DNA from: Desulfobacula sp.
Lineage (GTDB): Bacteria; Desulfobacterota; Desulfobacteria; Desulfobacterales; Desulfobacteraceae
Assembly: GCF_021107415.1 (NCBI RefSeq)
Contig: NZ_JAIOSW010000143.1
Coordinates: 1 to 32,423, forward strand
DNA: 32,423 nt
Reading direction: 5' to 3'
Part shown: positions 1-7,061 of the stretch, in pieces
How the letters are laid out: every line of letters starts with the position of its first letter
Numbering within the stretch: the stretch's first letter is position 1
Notes under the pieces: model-generated
Seen by the model: the letters and a program-made list of their open reading frames with translations, nothing else
Databases searched by the model: none
What the model was told of the DNA's origin: nothing
Translations under genes and position numbers: made by a program

Positions 1-882
1 AGCCGGCAGCAAATGATATTTATCCAGGATATTCAGGATGTCAGCAAATGGAGGAAGTTTTCCAACAGGTGCCATCCTTGGGCTTTTTTTCGTATTGTTA
101 AATTTAAATACTTTTTTATAAAGCATTTGTTTTTTACCAGAACCCTTTTTTTGCATCAAAGGGAAAAGGGTTCCGGAAGGGTGCATAAAAAGAGGGAAGA
201 GGGGGACCGGGCGATCATGTTCTTCTATGATATGACATTTTTTCCCCCTGATGGATTCAAGCCATTTTGCAATCTGAAACGGGTTTCCAATTGTTGCAGA
301 AAGTAAAAGCAGGGGAATTCGAACCGGCAGGTAGATCATAATTTCTTCCCAGACAACACCTCGCTGCTCGTCTCCAAGAAAATGGGCTTCATCCAGGATA
401 ATCAGGTCGCAGGTTAAATTAACACCTGTATACATGGCATCATACAGCTGATTTCTTAAAATTTCCGTGGTACCGATAATAATTGTGGCATCCGGGTTTT
501 CTTTAATATCGCCCGTAAGAATACCGACGTTTTCTTTGCCGAAAAGTTTTGAAAACTGGGCATGGATAGAATTGGTTAAAGCCTTTAAAGGAGTTGCATA
601 CCATACCTTTCCTTTTTTTTGCATCACTTTTTGAGCGACTTGTTCAGCAATCCAGGTCTTTCCGCTGCCTGTAGGTGCTGTGACCAGGCAGTCTGATTTT
701 TTTATGGCTTCAATCGCTTGGATCTGAAACGGATCAGGCTTAAACCGGGTTTCTTCAGGGACACCTATTTTTCTAAACACATGCCTTAAAGACTTGTCAG
801 AGCCCGGCTTCATCGGTTTTATACCTGGATGGTTTCTGGGTGTTTTATAGTATTTTTTTGAAGGATAAAATCTATTTTTCAT
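1..882 (-). CDS. Ski2-like DEAD/DEAH-box helicase, N-terminal part (C-terminus outside window)
   Basis: An open reading frame of 294 codons runs on the minus strand from an ATG at 882-880 to the window edge without a stop. It carries superfamily 2 helicase motifs in order: DPFQIQAI at residues 50-57 ahead of the nucleotide site, Walker A APTGSGKT at 69-76, TPLKAL near 97, TTEILRNQ near 138, DEAHFLGDEQRG at 164-175 (motif II) and SATIGNP at 195-201 (motif III). The DEAHFLGD/SATIGNP combination is typical of the Ski2/Mtr4-like branch, ATP-driven RNA or DNA unwinding enzymes. The second RecA-like domain should lie to the left of the window. No strong Shine-Dalgarno precedes the ATG, so the start is moderately certain; the family call is firm, the substrate is unknown. 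Confidence 0.88.
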   Translation of the reverse strand, partial: MKNRFYPSKKYYKTPRNHPGIKPMKPGSDKSLRHVFRKIGVPEETRFKPDPFQIQAIEAIKKSDCLVTAPTGSGKTWIAEQVAQKVMQKKGKVWYATPLKALTNSIHAQFSKLFGKENVGILTGDIKENPDATIIIGTTEILRNQLYDAMYTGVNLTCDLIILDEAHFLGDEQRGVVWEEIMIYLPVRIPLLLLSATIGNPFQIAKWLESIRGKKCHIIEEHDRPVPLFPLFMHPSGTLFPLMQKKGSGKKQMLYKKVFKFNNTKKSPRMAPVGKLPPFADILNILDKYHLLPA

Positions 883-989
883 ACTTCTATTGACAAAAAG
901 TGAGTTCCTATTATTGAGGACATCCGGGTGGTTGCTGCAAGTGTTGCATTTGGTTGTGACATATGTTACCTAAAAACTAGTTAGTAGCC

Positions 990-1013
990 CCACCGAATGA
1001 TCGGCTGGTTTTT
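990..1013 (+). terminator. Small hairpin plus T-tract in the leader of the plus-strand dhaK
   Basis: CCACCGA (990-996) pairs with TCGG-c-TGG (1001-1008) across a 4-nt loop, with one bulged C, and is followed directly by TTTTT (1009-1013). This is the form of a weak intrinsic terminator. No plus-strand gene ends upstream, because the helicase is on minus, so if real it would act as a leader attenuator 40 nt before the dhaK start. The stem is short and the call is tentative. Confidence 0.3.
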
Positions 1014-1053
1014 ATTCAAATATTGAAATCAGGAATAAAAGTCAAGGCTAAAC

Positions 1054-2073
1054 ATGAAAAACAAGATATCTGAAATAATGTTGAAAAAAATCATAAATAG
1101 TGCCGACACATTGCTAATTGAAAGCATCAACGGATTTGGAAGAGCCAATTTCAGTTTGATTGATGTTCATGAAAATCCATTATATATCAATAGAAAAGAT
1201 GCACCACTTCATGGGAAAGTGGCTCTTGTATCTGGTGGCGGATCAGGCCATGAACCGCTTCATATTGGATATGTTGGTTATGGTATGCTGCATGCTGCGT
1301 GTCCAGGTGAAATATTTTCATCTCCAACCCCTGATCAGATATTAGCTGCCGTAAAAAAGGTTGATGGTGGTGCCGGAGTGCTTTTTATTATTAAGAATTA
1401 CGATGGTGACCGCATGAATTTCGAAATCGCCTCAGAGCTATTGGATATAGAACATTCTACCCTTATTGTCTGCGATGAGGCACTACCCCCTGATTTGGAT
1501 CAGACAATCATCCGCAGGGGACTGGCCGGCACTGTTATAATTGAAAAAATAGTGGGTGCTGCTGCACAGGCTGGCGCGGATCTATATTCCTGCAAACAGC
1601 TTGGCAAACGAGTTAACCGTGTGACGCGAACCATGGGTATGGCGCTGACAGGCTGCAGGATTCCGGCAGCAAGTAAGTCCACCTTTAACCTGGCTGATAA
1701 TGAAGTGGAAATGGGTGTTGGCATTCATGGTGAACCGGGTCGTAAACGTATAAGACAAATGAGGGCCGATGATCTGGTTCATGAACTCATAGAAGCAATC
1801 TGTATTGATTTACCAATACATCCCGGCGTCCCTGTTCTGCTCCATGTGAATGGTTTTGGGGGCACTCCCTTAATCGAGCTTCATGTTGTTTATCAGGCAG
1901 CTTTTAACCTGCTGGAAAAAAGAGGACTTCTTATTGCCCGCTCTTTTGTGGGAAACTATACAACATCTCTTGAAATGAAAGGATGTTCGATTACTGTTAC
2001 CATTTTCGATGATGAACTGCTTCATCTCTGGGATGCTCCTGTACATACAGCCTCTCTGTGTTGGGGATATTAG
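1054..2073 (+). CDS. dhaK: Dihydroxyacetone kinase, substrate-binding subunit DhaK (E. coli-like type)
   Basis: DhaK binds dihydroxyacetone covalently through a histidine and receives phosphate from ADP/ATP held by DhaL, giving dihydroxyacetone phosphate in the cytoplasm. Seen here: GGGSGHEP at 61-68, the NYDGD aspartate at 119 and GIHGEPG with the hemiaminal-forming His225, so all known key residues are present. The 339-residue length is slightly below E. coli DhaK (356). CPGEIFSSPTPDQI and the C-terminal LWDAPVHTASL-CWG resemble the E. coli protein, unlike the other DhaK in this window. AAGG lies 6 nt before the ATG. It stands alone on plus, converging with the minus-strand dha operon 17 bp away, and must borrow a DhaL from it or elsewhere. 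Confidence 0.93.
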   Translation: MKNKISEIMLKKIINSADTLLIESINGFGRANFSLIDVHENPLYINRKDAPLHGKVALVSGGGSGHEPLHIGYVGYGMLHAACPGEIFSSPTPDQILAAVKKVDGGAGVLFIIKNYDGDRMNFEIASELLDIEHSTLIVCDEALPPDLDQTIIRRGLAGTVIIEKIVGAAAQAGADLYSCKQLGKRVNRVTRTMGMALTGCRIPAASKSTFNLADNEVEMGVGIHGEPGRKRIRQMRADDLVHELIEAICIDLPIHPGVPVLLHVNGFGGTPLIELHVVYQAAFNLLEKRGLLIARSFVGNYTTSLEMKGCSITVTIFDDELLHLWDAPVHTASLCWGY

Positions 2074-2090
2074 AAATGCAAAACCAAAAA

Positions 2091-2540
2091 TTACTTCTCT
2101 GCGAGGACAAGTTCAAACAATTGTCGAGCGTAATCTTTAATCATATTTTCTATTTTATTCTGTTTTTCTGAATTTTTCAATAAAGGCGTTTTAATGATTA
2201 ATTGACCTTGAACCCTCCCTTTTGATGACTCCTGTATTTCCATTCGGTACTGGTAGTTAGGATGGGCTAAAGCATAAACTTTTAAAAAGGTTTCCCTCTC
2301 TTTGGTTGAAAATCGACATAAATTAAAAATTTTTTCCAGATGAACAGCCGGCACCGGTATGGAATAAGACGGATTGGTAATTTGAGATACAAAACTTTTA
2401 TTTTTGTTTAATACTTTGGCTATTTTTAGACGTGTTCCCGATGGACGGCGATTGATATACTCCTGCAATAAGGATTTGTATGCAGACACCATTTCTTCTT
2501 TAGGCTGAGCGCTTGACAGCTCGACAATAATTTTATTCAT
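2091..2540 (-). CDS. Small helix-turn-helix protein at the end of the dha operon
   Basis: This 149-residue protein has a helix-turn-helix-like segment at about residues 32-78: RLKIAKVLNKNKSFVSQITN resembles the recognition region of XRE-type regulators, followed by an unusual IPVPAVHLEKIFNLC stretch. The C-terminal third is charged (KNSEKQNKIENMIKD) and could be a dimerisation helix. AGAGG sits 6 nt upstream of the ATG at 2540. It is the last gene of the run dhaK-dhaL-dhaLM on minus, 34 bp after the fusion gene, so a role as local regulator of the kinase/transporter system is likely. I do not recognise a named family, and no ligand domain is visible. Confidence 0.65.
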   Translation of the reverse strand: MNKIIVELSSAQPKEEMVSAYKSLLQEYINRRPSGTRLKIAKVLNKNKSFVSQITNPSYSIPVPAVHLEKIFNLCRFSTKERETFLKVYALAHPNYQYRMEIQESSKGRVQGQLIIKTPLLKNSEKQNKIENMIKDYARQLFELVLAEK

Positions 2541-2574
2541 TATTTACCTCTGTATTGCACTATAGCCATATTAT

Positions 2575-3621
2575 TTATAAGGACATCAGTTCAGCTGTTG
2601 CGCGAACTTCTTCCAAAGATCCCCCGCCGGCAGATTCTGTGGCAGCCATAACAGCACCTTCCACAATCGGAGCATTGCAGATTATTACATTGGACTGTTT
2701 TTCTTCATGAAGCATTTCAATTGCCATTTCCGTATTGGTTTCAGCACCCCCAAGATCAACCAAAACTGCAACACCGGCTGAATTCCAGACCTGTTCAATG
2801 GCGGTTTTAATAGAAGCAACATCTGTACCTAAGCCCCCTTCCGAATTACCACCACAGCAGGATACCGGCACTTCATCTCCCACCATCTGTCGAACCATAT
2901 CAACTATGCCTTTCGCAACATCGGTTGAATGGGAAACAATTACAATTCCCACACAACCAGCTGAAGATTGCTTTGTCTGCATTTGCAATTGGGTCATCTG
3001 TTTTTCAATACTATCACAAACCGCCCGCACCAGAAGTTGGCTTGATTTAGCACCCGGATCAAGGTGCCCAATGGAGCGCTTCCCCAAAAAAGATGCCCTG
3101 CCTTTGGTAGCAACTATGTTAAGAGTAGAGTCCAAGCCCTTATCAGCAGCAGCTCTTAACATTTCTAAAGTTTGTTTAAGATCTGTATTTTTTGAAGCAG
3201 CCAGGTTCAAGGCATTAGAAACAGGGATCAATACATCCAGCATTGTTTTTTCACCCATATCAGATTTGCCTCTTTTCTTAACTGCAGAGACACCTTCTGA
3301 AATAACATGAGCAATGCCGGCGATATCAAGGATGGCTCCTTCACTTGCCTTGCCAGTTGCTATAAATAAAGACCCGTAAAGTGGTCCTGAAGCACCGCCA
3401 ATACGCATGACCAACGTGGTTCCTATTTTCTGTAATGCTTTTGAAAAGGAAAGGACGGAGAGTTCTTCGCGTATGTTGAGAACTGCATTTAAGCCGCGTT
3501 CCATATTGATGCCATGATCGCCATCACCAATGGCTCTGTCCAAATCAGATAACAGCTCACTGTTTGCTATGATGGAACCTGCTACCGAATCAATAATTTT
3601 TATCATCAGTTGTGCAATCAC
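2575..3621 (-). CDS. DhaL-DhaM fusion: nucleotide-binding subunit joined to the phosphoryl-donor (EIIA-Dha) domain
   Basis: Residues 1-210 are a DhaL domain: DRAIGDGDHGINMERG at 28-43 holds the Mg-binding aspartates, followed by GGASGPLYG and the end motif GKRSIGHLDPGA at 180-191. Residues 222-348 are a DhaM/EIIA-Man-like domain beginning GCVGIVIVSHS, in which His231 aligns with the phospho-accepting histidine of DhaM. DhaM normally takes phosphate from HPr and rephosphorylates ADP held in DhaL; here donor and nucleotide carrier are one chain, and the HPr and EI modules of E. coli DhaM are absent. Start: a GTG at 3621 with AGGAAGG 5 nt upstream; the ATG five codons later lacks suitable spacing. 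It is the third gene of the minus operon. Confidence 0.9.
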   Translation of the reverse strand: MIAQLMIKIIDSVAGSIIANSELLSDLDRAIGDGDHGINMERGLNAVLNIREELSVLSFSKALQKIGTTLVMRIGGASGPLYGSLFIATGKASEGAILDIAGIAHVISEGVSAVKKRGKSDMGEKTMLDVLIPVSNALNLAASKNTDLKQTLEMLRAAADKGLDSTLNIVATKGRASFLGKRSIGHLDPGAKSSQLLVRAVCDSIEKQMTQLQMQTKQSSAGCVGIVIVSHSTDVAKGIVDMVRQMVGDEVPVSCCGGNSEGGLGTDVASIKTAIEQVWNSAGVAVLVDLGGAETNTEMAIEMLHEEKQSNVIICNAPIVEGAVMAATESAGGGSLEEVRATAELMSL

Positions 3622-3667
3622 TTGTACCTTCCTGAATAATTATTATATTAACCATTCTCCTTTTTGC

Positions 3668-4309
3668 TTAATCAACTAGTACAACATATTCCAGCATAAA
3701 AGTAAATATCAGGTGGATTGAAATCGCTCCCGGATCCGGATGACCCAATGACCGTTCCCCCAGTGATTTAGCCCTTCCTATGGTTGCAACCATCTCTTTG
3801 GTGCTTTCCATTCCCTCTTTTGCCGCTCCAATAACTGCTAACAGTGCTTCTTCTAAAGACAATTGGCTTGTGGTTTCAGATACAAGTGCCGCAGGTTCCA
3901 GTGCATCTACCATTGTTTTATCTCCCGGTTTAGCCTTGCCGCGTTTTTTAACGGATTCTAGCCCATTGATCAGGATGAGAGAGAGCGCTTTTGCATCAAG
4001 TATTTTCTGGTCTTGGGTTTTTGAAGCAGCACCCAGGAAAAGGGTCCCGAAAATAGCTCCTGAAGCACCACCAATGGAATTCATCAAAGCAAATCCAATT
4101 GTCTTCATCAAAGCGCCCAAGGACTGAAATTCCTTGTCTGTAAGTTCCTTTTGAACCGTTTCAAAACCTATTGCCATGCCAATCCCATGGTCACCATCAC
4201 CAATCACCTTGTCTGCCTGGGTTAATATATCCTTACTTGCAATCATTTTTTCAGATAAGAACAAGAACATCTTTTTGGTTTCATGGAGACTCAGATGTGC
4301 TCTTTTCAT
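3668..4309 (-). CDS. dhaL: Dihydroxyacetone kinase, nucleotide-binding subunit DhaL
   Basis: This stand-alone 213-residue DhaL is the size expected for the family. It holds ADP/ATP through two Mg ions bound by aspartates in KVIGDGDHGIGMAIG (about 35-49); GGASGAIFG near residue 80 and GERSLGHPDPGA close to the C-terminus are further family motifs. It would transfer phosphate to ketose bound on DhaK. The ATG follows AAGGAG by about 11 nt and lies only 7 bp after the stop of dhaK, indicating translation from the same mRNA. The same operon encodes a second DhaL domain fused to DhaM, so one of the two may be partnered with the plus-strand DhaK or have a different substrate. Confidence 0.92.
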   Translation of the reverse strand: MKRAHLSLHETKKMFLFLSEKMIASKDILTQADKVIGDGDHGIGMAIGFETVQKELTDKEFQSLGALMKTIGFALMNSIGGASGAIFGTLFLGAASKTQDQKILDAKALSLILINGLESVKKRGKAKPGDKTMVDALEPAALVSETTSQLSLEEALLAVIGAAKEGMESTKEMVATIGRAKSLGERSLGHPDPGAISIHLIFTFMLEYVVLVD

Positions 4310-4316
4310 TGTGCTT

Positions 4317-5315
4317 TTATCTCCTTGTTAATGCAACCGATTGAACCGGCAGGTTATAGTATTTCTCAAGTTCATCGTCCAATCTCATAAGACTGATGGA
4401 AAAGCCAGCCATCTCAAGAGAGGTGCAATAAGTTCCTGCAAGTGTGTCATATACTTCAATCTCTTTTTCTTTCAAAATCTGACGAACTTTACGATTAATA
4501 ATCAAAATCTCCATTAATGTTGTGCCACCTAAATTGTTTACCAGTAAACACACCCTGTCATTTCTTTTAAACGGCAGATCCGACAGAATTTTTTCCATCA
4601 TTTCTTCAACCAATGCATCCGCAGGCAATAATTTTTTACGCAATACTCCAGGTTCACCATGAATTCCCATGCCGATTTCGATTTCATCATCACCCAACAC
4701 GAAGGTAGGTTCGCCTGATTCAGGAATTGAACCCGCTGAAACTGCGACTCCCATAGACCGTATATTGTCTCTGGTTTTTATGGCAATACGTTCAATTTCA
4801 TCCAGATCACTTGTTTCACTACAGACACCACCAACAATTTTTATGGCAAAGACATACCCTGCAATGCCTCGACGGTCGTCTATCTTTTCTATAGGGGCGG
4901 ATGCCACATCATCCCAGATCTGCACAGAACGAGTTTTAATATTTTCAGCAGCCGCCATTTCCGAGGCTATCTCAAAATTTAGATTATCACCCGCATAATT
5001 TAAAACCAGGTTCACAACCCCTGCTCCGGTATCTGTGGCTTTGATCGTTTTTAAAATCGTATCCGGGGTCGGTGAGGCAAAGACATGACCGCAGGCAGCG
5101 CCATCGGCAAGATTTTCACCGACAAAACCGGCTGAAACCGGTTCATGTCCGCTGCCACCTCCCACAACAAGTCCTACTTTGCCCGGCACCATTTGTTCTT
5201 TGACGATTACATTTACCCCATCCAATTTCTTCAGCTGACCATGACTTGCTTCAACCAAGCCTTCGAGAGCTTCAGGCACGACCTGCCTGGGATTATTTAT
5301 AATTTTTTTAATCAT
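4317..5315 (-). CDS. dhaK: Dihydroxyacetone kinase-type subunit DhaK, first gene of the minus-strand dha operon
   Basis: This 332-residue protein has GGGSGHEP at 52-59, NYAGD ending at Asp110 and GIHGEPG with His219, the covalent ketose-binding residue. It differs clearly from the plus-strand DhaK: ACGHVFASPTPDT replaces CPGEIF and the C-terminus is YYNLPVQSVALTRR, so it belongs to another DhaK branch, where substrates such as erythrulose are also known. A longer frame begins at 5363, but GGGAGG lies 7 nt before the ATG at 5315, so I take that start. It is followed by dhaL after 7 bp and is divergent from the ABC importer. Substrate specificity (dihydroxyacetone versus another short ketose) cannot be read from sequence. 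Confidence 0.92.
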   Translation of the reverse strand: MIKKIINNPRQVVPEALEGLVEASHGQLKKLDGVNVIVKEQMVPGKVGLVVGGGSGHEPVSAGFVGENLADGAACGHVFASPTPDTILKTIKATDTGAGVVNLVLNYAGDNLNFEIASEMAAAENIKTRSVQIWDDVASAPIEKIDDRRGIAGYVFAIKIVGGVCSETSDLDEIERIAIKTRDNIRSMGVAVSAGSIPESGEPTFVLGDDEIEIGMGIHGEPGVLRKKLLPADALVEEMMEKILSDLPFKRNDRVCLLVNNLGGTTLMEILIINRKVRQILKEKEIEVYDTLAGTYCTSLEMAGFSISLMRLDDELEKYYNLPVQSVALTRR

Positions 5316-5388
5316 AATAAAGCCTCCCTGTATAATTGTTAATTTTTTTTTTAATGGTTCCACTTTATTTTTATGACCTTCATTTATA

Positions 5389-5436
5389 TAAACTTAACTA
5401 AATTATTTTTTATATGAAAATAAACAGATATGCAAA
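5389..5436 (-). promoter_or_regulatory. Candidate promoter and regulator element for the minus-strand dha operon
   Basis: Read on minus, TTTGCA (5436-5431), a 16-bp spacer and TATAAA (5414-5409) make a reasonable sigma-70-like promoter, about 90 nt upstream of dhaK. Just downstream is TTTAGTTAAGTTTA (5402-5389), 13 of 14 identical to the element at 5554-5567 before the importer. An alternative -10 (TATATA) overlaps the end of that element. Placement is inferred. Confidence 0.45.
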
Positions 5437-5542
5437 CAATAAATTTATAATTAATATTATTACAGAGCATGACCACTATTGATAGGGATTTTAAAGTATT
5501 AGCTTTAATTCAAATTAAAATCAAAATTGCTTTAAAAAAATA

Positions 5543-5586
5543 TTGACAATAAATTTAGTTTAGTTTACAGATTACTGAACTAAACT
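5543..5586 (+). promoter_or_regulatory. Candidate promoter with operator-like inverted repeat upstream of the ABC importer
   Basis: A perfect TTGACA lies at 5543-5548; 17 bp later is TACAGA (5566-5571), a poor -10. A perfect inverted repeat, AGTTTAGTT (5557-5565) and AACTAAACT (5578-5586), has arm centres 21 bp apart, two helical turns, and covers the -10/+1 zone. That geometry suits a dimeric or tetrameric repressor or activator. The left arm lies within the 14-bp element TTTAGTTTAGTTTA (5554-5567) shared with the divergent dha promoter. It could alternatively form an mRNA leader hairpin. Confidence 0.55.
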
Positions 5587-5627
5587 TATTTGTTTGAATG
5601 ATCAATCCCAAAAAAAGGAGGTTAAAC

Positions 5628-6953
5628 ATGAAAGTTTTAATGAGAAGTTTTTTGGTATTTGCTTTGTTAATCATTGTTGGAATTTCCAGCCCTGCAATCG
5701 CCAAGGAAAAATTTATTACCCTGGGATGGGCGGCCTGGGATCCGGCTAATGCATTGGTTGAGTTATCAAAAGATTTTACAAAAAAAACAGGGATCAAAGT
5801 TCAGTTTGAGTTTGTACCCTGGACTAATTTTGCCGACAGAATGCTGAATGAATTAAATCAGGGTGGAAAAACCTTTGATATTTTGATTGGTGACAGTCAG
5901 TGGATTGGAGGTGGAGCTGTTTATGGTCATTATGTGAAGCTGAACGATTTCTTCGACAAAGAAGGCATCGACATGAACGATTTTCTGGCACCCACCGTAT
6001 ATGGCTATTCAACCTGGCCCAAGGGAACGCCAAATTATTATGCCTTACCGGCTTTTGGTGATGCCAATGCATGGGTTTACAGGAAAGACTGGTTCAACAA
6101 GCCGGAAATCAAAAAGGCTTTCAAAGAAAAGTATGGATATGAGATAGGTCCTCCGGGAACATGGACAGAGCTAATGGATATTGCCAAGTTTTTCCAGGGG
6201 CGTGTTATCGACGGTAAGAAAAGATTCGGTGCTGCAATCTTTACAGAGAGAGGGTCAGAAGGAATTACCATGGGCGTTACTTCAGCCATGTACGCATGGG
6301 GATTTAAATATGAGCATCCTAAAAAACCGTATCATATGGAAGGATACGTTAATAGTCCCCAGGCTGTGGAAGCCTTGGAATTCTATAAAGAACTTTACCA
6401 ATGCTGTACACCTCCTGGGCATTCTGATGCCTACATGGTTGCAGATCTGGATGCATATGATTCCGGTCAGGTTGCCATGCAAATGAACTGGTATGCATTT
6501 TTTCCGGGAATTAACAAGTCTGAAAATGTAGGGTTTGGTAAAACCGGATTTTTTTCCAATCCTGATCAGCTGACCTCCGGAGCCACACTGGGTGGACAGG
6601 GTATGTCGGTTGTTTCCTATTCTGATAAAAAGGATCTGGCGCTTGAGTATATGAAATGGTTTGCCAGTCCTGAAGTACAGAAAAAATGGTGGAAGTTAGG
6701 TGGATATTCCTGTCACAAAGCAGTACTTAACGATCCGGATTTTGTTAACTCACAGCCATATGCCCAGGGCTTTCTCGATTCCATGCAAAAAGTTAATGAC
6801 TTTTGGCAGGAGCCGTTTTTCGTGGAATTGATGCTCCCGATGCAAAAACGTGTTCATGACTATGTGGTTGGCGGTAAAGGGACTGCTAAACAGGCGCTTG
6901 ATTTGTTGATAAAAGACTGGAAAGAAGTTTTTGAAGAAGAAGGTAAGCTGTAA
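5628..6953 (+). CDS. ABC importer periplasmic solute-binding protein (family 1)
   Basis: This 441-residue extracellular binding protein would capture a small carbohydrate or polyol and deliver it to the membrane permeases. The N-terminus MKVLMRSFLVFALLIIVG followed by SSPAIA is a standard signal peptide with cleavage after AIA; there is no lipobox, so it is probably free in the periplasm. The mature region shows family 1 features: TLGWAAWDP, an AFxKKTGIKV-like opening helix (DFTKKTGIKVQFE), FDILIGDSQWIGGG and a C-terminal half with ALEYMKWFASPEVQKKWW. A frame opens at 5598, but AAGGAGG lies 5 nt before the ATG at 5628, which I use. It is the first gene of a six-gene importer operon divergent from dha kinase genes, suggesting a triose or polyol ligand. 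Confidence 0.9.
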   Translation: MKVLMRSFLVFALLIIVGISSPAIAKEKFITLGWAAWDPANALVELSKDFTKKTGIKVQFEFVPWTNFADRMLNELNQGGKTFDILIGDSQWIGGGAVYGHYVKLNDFFDKEGIDMNDFLAPTVYGYSTWPKGTPNYYALPAFGDANAWVYRKDWFNKPEIKKAFKEKYGYEIGPPGTWTELMDIAKFFQGRVIDGKKRFGAAIFTERGSEGITMGVTSAMYAWGFKYEHPKKPYHMEGYVNSPQAVEALEFYKELYQCCTPPGHSDAYMVADLDAYDSGQVAMQMNWYAFFPGINKSENVGFGKTGFFSNPDQLTSGATLGGQGMSVVSYSDKKDLALEYMKWFASPEVQKKWWKLGGYSCHKAVLNDPDFVNSQPYAQGFLDSMQKVNDFWQEPFFVELMLPMQKRVHDYVVGGKGTAKQALDLLIKDWKEVFEEEGKL

Positions 6954-7001
6954 TTGATTTAATTCTTCTTTGACCCGCAAAATATCGAACAGGTATTAAA
7001 A

Positions 7002-7041
7002 AATCAAGAAGCCGGGCAAAACAAGCCTGGGCTTCTTGATT
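7002..7041 (+). promoter_or_regulatory. Strong intercistronic stem-loop between binding-protein and permease genes
   Basis: AATCAAGAAGCC (7002-7013) pairs perfectly with GGCTTCTTGATT (7030-7041); the stem extends by four more pairs (GGGC with GCCT, one G-U and one bulge) around a 7-nt loop. No T-tract follows, so it is not a classical terminator. In ABC operons such hairpins commonly protect the binding-protein mRNA from 3' decay, giving more binding protein than permease. Confidence 0.75.
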
Positions 7042-7061
7042 CCAAAGTCCTGATTTGATAT

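Larger units (their letters stand above)
5316..5627. other. Divergent intergenic regulatory region between the dha operon and the ABC importer
   Basis: This 312-bp, very AT-rich stretch has no gene on either strand. It holds a candidate promoter for each divergent unit and two copies (13 of 14 identical, opposite orientation) of a 14-bp element, one at each promoter, plus a perfect 9-bp inverted repeat on the importer side. These are listed separately. Nothing else was recognised. Confidence 0.7.

Noticed and set aside
13..306. Plus-strand ORF of 97 codons at the left edge
   Set aside because: It is antisense to the helicase frame, which shows clear motifs; its translation has no family features.
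2735..3310. Plus-strand ORF of 191 codons opposite the DhaL-DhaM gene
   Set aside because: The minus frame carries all DhaL and DhaM motifs; the plus frame is a Pro/Thr/Ser-rich shadow.
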